The notes below the pieces were generated by a model, which did not search any database, had not been told where the DNA came from, and saw only the letters and a program-made list of their open reading frames with translations. Positions 59,778 through 64,000 of a stretch of 64,000 nucleotides of DNA are shown one piece after another. The DNA lies in NCBI RefSeq assembly GCF_007677725.1, contig NZ_VEDF01000003.1, positions 372,001 through 436,000 of the forward strand, written 5' to 3'. The DNA comes from Pseudomonas sp. URMO17WK12:I11 (GTDB taxonomy: Bacteria; Pseudomonadota; Gammaproteobacteria; Pseudomonadales; Pseudomonadaceae). Within the stretch, counting starts at the first letter, position 1, and each line of letters starts with the position of its first letter. Both the position numbers and the translations under genes were made by a program.

Positions 59778-60331
59778 GCATGACTCGAGCAGCAATCAAT
59801 ATTGCCGGCAGCGGCGAAATTCTCGACATCACGTCCTTGGGCAAATCGGATCTTTCGGTCGATCACCCAGGCCCTGGCCAGTACCTGGTGCACGGGACCT
59901 TGGGCATGGTGCCGCCGCCCGAGGGCTGGGGCTACGTTATCAACCAGCTCGACGCTGGCGCCTCCATTTCGACCGGGTTCAATGAGGGCATGTTGGCGGT
60001 CAGCGTGGCCAAGGATGGCGAGCCGGCCGACCTCATTCACAGCATCACTTTGCACGTCTCTGTTGAAGATCTGCCAGCGGTGGAGCTTCCGCCTATGCAA
60101 GATCCCGCTGCAGCTGATCCGCTACTGGCAGCCCAAGCGCAGGCGTCCCGATACCGTGCGATCGCAGACGCTGCCATTGTGCCGCTGCAGGACGCAGTCG
60201 ACTTGGAGGAGGCCACGGATGCCGAGCTCGCTCTGCTCAAGGAATGGAAGCGCTTCCGCGTGGCGCTGAACCGTCTTCCCGACCAAGAGGGCTACCCCGC
60301 CGACATCGACTGGCCCGCGCCGCCGGCCTGA
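59774..60331 (+). CDS. Tail fibre assembly chaperone
   Basis: A 185-aa protein whose end LLKEWKRFRVALNRLPDQEGYPADIDWPAPP is the conserved end of fibre assembly chaperones (Tfa-type). The first 110 residues differ from the common kind. It should help fold or trimerise the preceding fibre. Confidence 0.8.
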   Translation: MSMTRAAINIAGSGEILDITSLGKSDLSVDHPGPGQYLVHGTLGMVPPPEGWGYVINQLDAGASISTGFNEGMLAVSVAKDGEPADLIHSITLHVSVEDLPAVELPPMQDPAAADPLLAAQAQASRYRAIADAAIVPLQDAVDLEEATDAELALLKEWKRFRVALNRLPDQEGYPADIDWPAPPA

Positions 60332-60348
60332 CCCACACCACACCACCG

Positions 60349-60372
60349 ACCGCCGCCTGGCGGTATTTTTTT
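60349..60372 (+). terminator. Terminator-like hairpin before the endolysin
   Basis: ACCGCC/GGCGGT with loop GCCT followed by ATTTTTTT, between the fibre chaperone and the endolysin. Confidence 0.65.
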
Positions 60373-60387
60373 GCCTGGAGAAAACCC

Positions 60388-61014
60388 ATGCCGATCACCG
60401 AGCAGCAGCTGCTGCAGATCATGCCCAAGGCCCGGCCGGTTGCCGGCGCCTTCCTGCCCGCGCTTAACCGCGCCATGGTTCGCTGGCGCATTGACAGCCT
60501 GGTCCGTCAGGCTGCGTTCCTGGCCCAGGTCGCGCATGAGTCGGGCCAGCTGCGCAACCTGGTGGAGAACCTCAACTACAGCGCCGAAGCCCTAGTGCGC
60601 ACTTGGCCAAGCCGGTTCAACGCGCAGACCGCCGCCGCGTACGCTCGGCAGCCGGAGAAAATCGCCAACAAGGCCTATGGCGGACGGATGGGCAACGGTC
60701 CGGAGGCGTCCGGCGATGGCTGGCGCTTCCGTGGGCGCGGCCTGCTGCAGGTCACTGGCCGGAGTAACTATCGCGAAGCCGGCGCGGGCCTGGGCCTGCC
60801 GCTCGAGGATGAACCCGATCTGCTCGAGCAGGCCGAGCACGCCGCTCAGTCGGCTGCCTGGTGGTGGGCCAAGCATGGACTGAACCAGCTGGCCGACGCC
60901 GGCCGCATCCGCGATATCGGCAGCATCATCAACACTGGCCAGCCGGGCAAGACACCACACGGCGCAGCTGATCGGCTGGCACTGTACGATATCGCGCTGC
61001 GGGTGTTGGCATGA
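60388..61014 (+). CDS. GH19 endolysin (chitinase-like lysozyme)
   Basis: A 208-aa glycoside hydrolase family 19 lysin that cleaves peptidoglycan. Visible: FLAQVAHESGQL (catalytic Glu, about residue 52), YGGRMGNG, GWRFRGRGLLQVTGRSNY (about 112-129) and IGSIINTG. GGAG is before the ATG. It has no signal peptide, so a holin is required. Confidence 0.92.
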   Translation: MPITEQQLLQIMPKARPVAGAFLPALNRAMVRWRIDSLVRQAAFLAQVAHESGQLRNLVENLNYSAEALVRTWPSRFNAQTAAAYARQPEKIANKAYGGRMGNGPEASGDGWRFRGRGLLQVTGRSNYREAGAGLGLPLEDEPDLLEQAEHAAQSAAWWWAKHGLNQLADAGRIRDIGSIINTGQPGKTPHGAADRLALYDIALRVLA

Positions 61015-61373
61015 GCGCCTGGGCATTGCGCGCCGCCGGCGCTGGGCTTCTGATCGTTGTAGGCATGCTGATGGGCGCGTGGGCAACCACCGGCCATTTC
61101 CGCCCGCTGCTTGACGCCGAGCAGAACCAGGTGGCCAGCTGCAAGGCCGCCCGAGACAACCTCGCCGGCCTGGCCACGGAGCAGGGCAAGGCATTGGGCG
61201 ACCTGGTGCTGGCAGCCAACACCCGCCAGGCCGCAGCCGAGCAGGCAGTGAGCCAGGCAAGGGCCAGCGCTGACCTTGACTACGCGGCTGCCAATCGCTT
61301 GCAGCAGGAGCGTATCGGCGGCGACCAGTGCGCAGCAGCGACTGTGATCATCGACAAGGAGCTTGGCCTATGA
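61011..61373 (+). CDS. Inner-membrane spanin (Rz-like)
   Basis: A 120-aa i-spanin with an N-terminal membrane segment (about 6-27; AAGAGLLIVVGMLMGAWA) and a helical, Ala/Gln-rich periplasmic part. Overlaps the endolysin by 4 bases and is followed directly by a lipoprotein of the o-spanin type. Confidence 0.8.
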   Translation: MSAWALRAAGAGLLIVVGMLMGAWATTGHFRPLLDAEQNQVASCKAARDNLAGLATEQGKALGDLVLAANTRQAAAEQAVSQARASADLDYAAANRLQQERIGGDQCAAATVIIDKELGL

Positions 61374-61654
61374 GCATTGCAAGGCGATCCCTGCGCGGGG
61401 TGGGGGTGCTCGCAGGCATCGCATTGATGGCCGCCTGCGCTGGCAAGGCCGAACCCCAAGTCCAGTACGTGCGCGTCGAGGTGCCGGTGCAGGTGCCGTG
61501 CCGCACCCCAGAGGTCACGGTGCCAAGCTGGGCTGGTGCCGGTCTGCGCATAACCGACAGCCTCGAGGTCAAGGTGCGAGCATTGCTCGCTGAGCGGCGG
61601 CAGCGGATTGGCTATGAGCGGCTAATGGAAGCGGCTGTTGCTGGGTGTAGATGA
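61370..61654 (+). CDS. Outer-membrane spanin (Rz1-like lipoprotein)
   Basis: A 94-aa lipoprotein with lipobox ALMAAC (Cys about 22) and a Pro-containing middle part. It overlaps the Rz-like gene by 4 bases rather than being nested in it. The pair should bridge the periplasm and fuse membranes at lysis. Confidence 0.78.
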   Translation: MSIARRSLRGVGVLAGIALMAACAGKAEPQVQYVRVEVPVQVPCRTPEVTVPSWAGAGLRITDSLEVKVRALLAERRQRIGYERLMEAAVAGCR

Positions 61655-61686
61655 TACGATGACGTACTCATCAGGCAAGCTGACTG

Positions 61687-62118
61687 ATGGAGACTCAACC
61701 ATCTCAACAGGTAATAGATTCCATGATGTTCATGAACGATAATGGCTTATCTCTTGAAGGCCTTCGGATCGTCGTGGTCGAGAAAGATGCAGTGTTGAGA
61801 GAGTTGATTGCCGATATCATCATTGATCTGAACGGTGAGTGCTTGCCCTTCGAATCTGCCGATGACGCGCTCATTCGGTTGCACCAGATTTATGGTGAAT
61901 GCGCGTTGATCATCTTTGATATTGGTGTTCTGGGCGTAATGAAGGGAGAAGGTTTCCTCGATATGGTGAGCCGGGAGTGGCCTGAGATCCCAATGATAAT
62001 CTCTTCAGGATACGGGATAGAGGCTGGTCGCAGCCGCCAGCGTTCAAGATTTTTATTCAAACCATGGTCGATCTGCGAGCTTTTACAGGCAATGAGTCTC
62101 GCTCTCAGGCATACCTGA
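61687..62118 (+). CDS. Stand-alone receiver (response regulator) domain protein 1
   Basis: A 143-aa REC domain (about 25-140) without an output domain. Phospho-acceptor Asp78 in LIIFDIGVLG, the Ser in MIISSGYG (about 106-107), Lys125 in FLFKPWS; the acidic pocket is VVVEKDAV (E32, D34) instead of the usual pair of Asp. A second start at ATG 61723 is possible. It should be phosphorylated by a histidine kinase of the host or act as a connector. It is after the lysis genes, thus cargo of the prophage. Confidence 0.85.
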   Translation: METQPSQQVIDSMMFMNDNGLSLEGLRIVVVEKDAVLRELIADIIIDLNGECLPFESADDALIRLHQIYGECALIIFDIGVLGVMKGEGFLDMVSREWPEIPMIISSGYGIEAGRSRQRSRFLFKPWSICELLQAMSLALRHT

Positions 62119-62137
62119 AGCGCCTTTAATGCTGACG

Positions 62138-62515
62138 TCATTTAGCCAAATGATATTCAACGAGCGCGTAGAAATCTTTCAATGACCATGGCTTTGCCAA
62201 GAAGCTAACCCCAAGAGGAAGCGGCATGCCGAGGGCATTGTGATACCCACTCGTGACAATCACCTCTAAAGCAGGACGTTGCTCTCGGGCTGTGATTGCA
62301 AGCTGAAGGCCATTCAACTTGCCAGGGGTTTGCACATCAGTTATGAGCAACTGCCAACTCTGCATTTGCAAAGCAATCAGCCCTTCGTCCGCTGTGGCAA
62401 CAAGGGTGACATTGGCACAGAGCTCTTCAAGCATGTCCTCCAGCATCATTCGAATCGCGGGATCGTCCTCGACAACTAGAATGGAGTAGATTGCCGGCCG
62501 GCTAACATTTTCCAT
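62138..62515 (-). CDS. Stand-alone receiver (response regulator) domain protein 2
   Basis: A 125-aa REC domain with all key residues: Glu16-Asp17-Asp18 in VVEDDPAIR, Asp60 in LLITDVQTP, Thr88 in VIVTSGYH, Lys108 in FLAKPWS. It ends facing the previous gene with only 19 bases between. Both share the SGY and KPWS segments and may be paralogues. No kinase or output domain is encoded next to it. Confidence 0.88.
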   Translation of the reverse strand: MENVSRPAIYSILVVEDDPAIRMMLEDMLEELCANVTLVATADEGLIALQMQSWQLLITDVQTPGKLNGLQLAITAREQRPALEVIVTSGYHNALGMPLPLGVSFLAKPWSLKDFYALVEYHLAK

Positions 62516-62730
62516 GGGGCACCCGCAGCGTGAGCGCGCCCAAGATAGCCAACAATGGTGGGCAGCCTGATGGCCGCCTCAGCGTGCGTTATCATTTAGA
62601 CAACGCATGCTCCTTGAATGGTTCATTTATTTCCTAAATTGGCGTGCATCGGTCGTTGCAGGTCCAATGACGTTTTTCGACGGGTTTGCTCCAAGCGAAA
62701 CCGGATGCTAGACCGCCCCCCGATTCTGCA

Positions 62731-62760
62731 TATAATGACCTGAAATTGGGAGGGCGCAAT
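62731..62760 (+). promoter_or_regulatory. Promoter and ribosome site of the last prophage gene
   Basis: A consensus -10 TATAAT (62731-62736), preceded by TG two bases away, is followed by GGGAGGG (62748-62754) six bases before a TTG start. The -35 is weak. The rest of the gap 62516-62730 contains no gene that I can support. Confidence 0.45.
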
Positions 62761-63036
62761 TTGACTGGCCAGCTCGAAGATTCTAGAGGTAAAGAATTCG
62801 TACCTGGCATCATATTGCCGCCGCTCGTACATGGGCTGCTGCGCAAGCACCTCAGTGAGATTTCGGTTTCCGATTGTGTCGAAGACTGTTTGCTTGCTCA
62901 GGCGCGCGCCGAGGGCTTGATTCAGTCGCTTGATGTTTTGAGAACGGTTTCCGCCTCTGCAGTCGCGAGACTTTCTGTGCTGATCCAGCACGCGGCGCAG
63001 ACCCGTCTAGACGATCTAGCTCAGCATGGAAATTAA
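62761..63036 (+). CDS. Hypothetical protein near attR
   Basis: A 91-aa protein started with TTG (LTGQLEDSRGKEFVPGIILPPLVHGLL...), with helical C-terminal half (AVARLSVLIQHAAQTRLDDLAQH). A TATAAT box and a good ribosome site before the TTG support this start over a more upstream TTG (62686). The reverse-strand frame here is less convincing. Function unknown. Confidence 0.5.
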   Translation: MTGQLEDSRGKEFVPGIILPPLVHGLLRKHLSEISVSDCVEDCLLAQARAEGLIQSLDVLRTVSASAVARLSVLIQHAAQTRLDDLAQHGN

Positions 63037-63111
63037 ACACCTCTACGACCTGGCGCAGCTGGGAGAGTGGTTCCAGCGCTTCATTCCAATGGCAGAATCT
63101 TATTAATGATC

Positions 63112-63141
63112 TTGGGGGAATTTTGGGGGAATCGATCCCCC
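63112..63141. repeat. G-rich repeats near attR (candidate integrase arm sites)
   Basis: The tandem TTGGGGGAAT pair seen near attL recurs here unchanged (63112-63132), followed by an inverted CCCCC (63137-63141). It lies 103 bases before the att core. The interval 63037-63234 has no gene. Confidence 0.55.
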
Positions 63142-63234
63142 GAATGATATGGAACCCTGTTGCGTTATGGTGAGTTGAAGTGGCTGATTCCATTGAGTTC
63201 TATAAAATTTGCCCAAAAATAATCGAGACCAAAA

Positions 63235-63299
63235 ACGGATTCGAAATCCGTTGTACTGGCAACAGTACCTAGGGTTCAAATCCCTATCTCTCCGCCATA
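63235..63299 (+). repeat. attR core (65-bp direct repeat)
   Basis: Identical to attL at 21976-22040. It holds the anticodon arm to CCA of the tRNA-Ser, but lacks the 5' part of the tRNA, so it is a tRNA fragment and not a gene. Confidence 0.96.
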
Positions 63300-63308
63300 C
63301 ATATAATG

Positions 63309-63346
63309 CAAAAACCCCTGATTCTTCACGGAGTCAGGGGTTTTTT
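63309..63346 (+). terminator. Terminator after attR (original tRNA-Ser terminator)
   Basis: CCCCTGA/TCAGGGG stem with an A run before and TTTTTT after. It is the chromosome's own terminator of tRNA-Ser, separated from the gene by the prophage. The rest up to mqo (63347-63664) contains the mqo promoter region; I could not fix the boxes. Confidence 0.8.
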
Positions 63347-63664
63347 GTTTGCGCCGACCTCACCGCCTCCCAACTCTGCAGCCGAGCACATTGACTTGCG
63401 CTGAGCACTCCAGCGCGATCAACCCTTCGTCGGCGCCCTGAGACAACCCACCACGTTGACCGGTTCCGGGCAATTTGTTTGTGCTGGCATTTCGGTTACA
63501 ATCAGCGAAACGATTCAGCCTTGTCGGTCAATTCGACAAAAGCCTGAGTCGTTTTCTGGTTCTCTGGCCGCTGAACAATGATCACAACAAGCCCGCGCGC
63601 AAGAACACGATACACCTGGGCCAGCCACAGGCCCCACCTCCGTTCTACACACTGGAATTGATCA

Positions 63665-64000
63665 ATGTTCAAGAAAGCTGGCAAGACCTTGCTGGGTCTG
63701 GCTGTCGCTGCGAGCTTCATGCAAGCGCACGCCGCAGAAACCAAGAAAGTCGATGTGCTGCTGGTCGGCGGCGGCATCATGAGCTCGACCCTGGCCGTGT
63801 GGCTGCATGAGCTGGAGCCAAGCTGGTCGATGGAAATGGTCGAGCGCCTGGACGGCGTCGCCGAGGAAAGCTCCAACGGCTGGAACAACGCCGGTACCGG
63901 CCACTCTGCGCTGGCTGAGCTGAACTACACCCCGGAAGACAAAGACGGCAACATCAACATCTCCAAGGCCATCGAAATCAACGAAGCCTTCCAGATCTCC
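63665..64000 (+). CDS. mqo: Malate:quinone oxidoreductase (5' part)
   Basis: The first 112 codons of Mqo, a membrane-bound FAD enzyme that oxidises malate to oxaloacetate and reduces quinone. The signal-like N-terminus ([19 protein letters not shown]) is followed by the FAD motif [15 protein letters not shown], the [21 protein letters not shown] segment and [15 protein letters not shown]. The gene runs past the window end. Pseudomonas has more than one mqo; the one with a cleavable-looking leader is of this kind. Confidence 0.95.
   Translation, partial: MFKKAGKTLLGLAVAASFMQAHAAETKKVDVLLVGGGIMSSTLAVWLHELEPSWSMEMVERLDGVAEESSNGWNNAGTGHSALAELNYTPEDKDGNINISKAIEINEAFQIS

Larger units (their letters stand above)
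21976..63299. mobile_element. Prophage in tRNA-Ser(CGA), siphovirus type, about 41.3 kb
   Basis: The element lies between perfect 65-bp att repeats and has every module expected of a temperate siphovirus: integrase and excisionase, repressor/Cro switch, initiator, loader and helicase, HNH and terminase, HK97-type head, long non-contractile tail with tape measure and lambda-like tip, fibres, holin, endolysin and spanins. Excision would give a 41,259-bp circle. I saw no broken structural gene, so it may be inducible. Cargo beyond the phage needs includes HicAB, a lipoprotein, a long CsrA, a ClpP-like protein and two receiver-domain proteins. Confidence 0.96.

Noticed and set aside
62623..62991. 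A 122-codon minus-strand frame opposite the last prophage gene
   Set aside because: The plus-strand frame has a TATAAT box and a well-placed ribosome site; the minus one has neither. A firm decision needs homologues.
22148..63036. A retron, CBASS, BREX or other known defence island in the prophage
   Set aside because: I found no reverse transcriptase, cyclase, methylase-helicase set or similar gene; the only toxin-like pair is hicAB.
63235..63299. A second tRNA-Ser at attR
   Set aside because: Only the anticodon arm to CCA is present; acceptor 5' strand and D arm are missing.

Overview
The window is a Pseudomonas chromosome segment of the P. putida type, interrupted by one complete-looking, tailed-phage prophage. 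The host assignment rests on gene order (tolR-tolA-tolB-pal-cpoB-queE-queC-tRNA-Lys; nadA; dapA-bamC-purC-tRNA-Ser; mqo), on GC-rich codon use, and on how closely these proteins fit the Pseudomonas families I know. No species call was tested.

Region 1 (1-21948) is core chromosome. It starts with the Tol-Pal envelope operon and the 7-deazaguanine (queuosine precursor) genes queE and queC. A tRNA-Lys follows. Next is a minus-strand accessory group: a hexapeptide acetyltransferase, a cation diffusion facilitator, a methyl-accepting chemotaxis protein and a PuuP-like putrescine permease. After these come a DUF945 protein, nadA, a BepA-like periplasmic M48 protease, a TusA-like sulfur carrier, an AI-2E family permease, Bcp peroxiredoxin, a GcvR-like ACT protein, dapA, bamC, an MBL-fold hydrolase and purC.

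Region 2 (21976-63299) is a prophage in tRNA-Ser(CGA). A perfect 65-bp direct repeat, running from the anticodon arm to just past the CCA end, marks attL (21976-22040) and attR (63235-63299), so the element is 41,259 bp. The tRNA beside the integrase stays intact. In order the prophage holds: tyrosine integrase; a ClpP-like protein; a leftward operon of overlapping genes (LuxR-type HTH protein, long CsrA, Arc-like repressor, a 47-aa micro-ORF, DUF1566 protein, membrane protein, hypothetical, excisionase); an S24 repressor and Cro-like switch with shared operators; a rightward early operon ending in an O-like initiator with iterons inside the gene, a DnaC-like loader and a DnaB helicase; a HicAB toxin-antitoxin; a tRNA-like gene with an enlarged anticodon loop; holins; HNH and P27-type terminase genes; HK97-type portal, protease and capsid; connector and tail genes including a -1 frameshifted tail assembly chaperone; a lipoprotein moron; tape measure; lambda-like M-L-K-I-J tail tip genes; fibre genes; a GH19 endolysin with spanins; and, before attR, two converging stand-alone response-regulator receiver genes and one small gene. 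This is a siphovirus plan: no sheath or baseplate genes were seen.

Region 3 (63300-64000) returns to chromosome with the 5' part of mqo (malate:quinone oxidoreductase).

The parts most worth attention are not a new named system but several compact devices: the repressor operator set with a common TTRCAAA-N5-TTTGYAA design, the 22-bp-phased iteron origin, the long CsrA, the tRNA-like element, the ClpP-like protein next to the integrase, the paired orphan receivers, and the many terminator-like hairpins between late genes.
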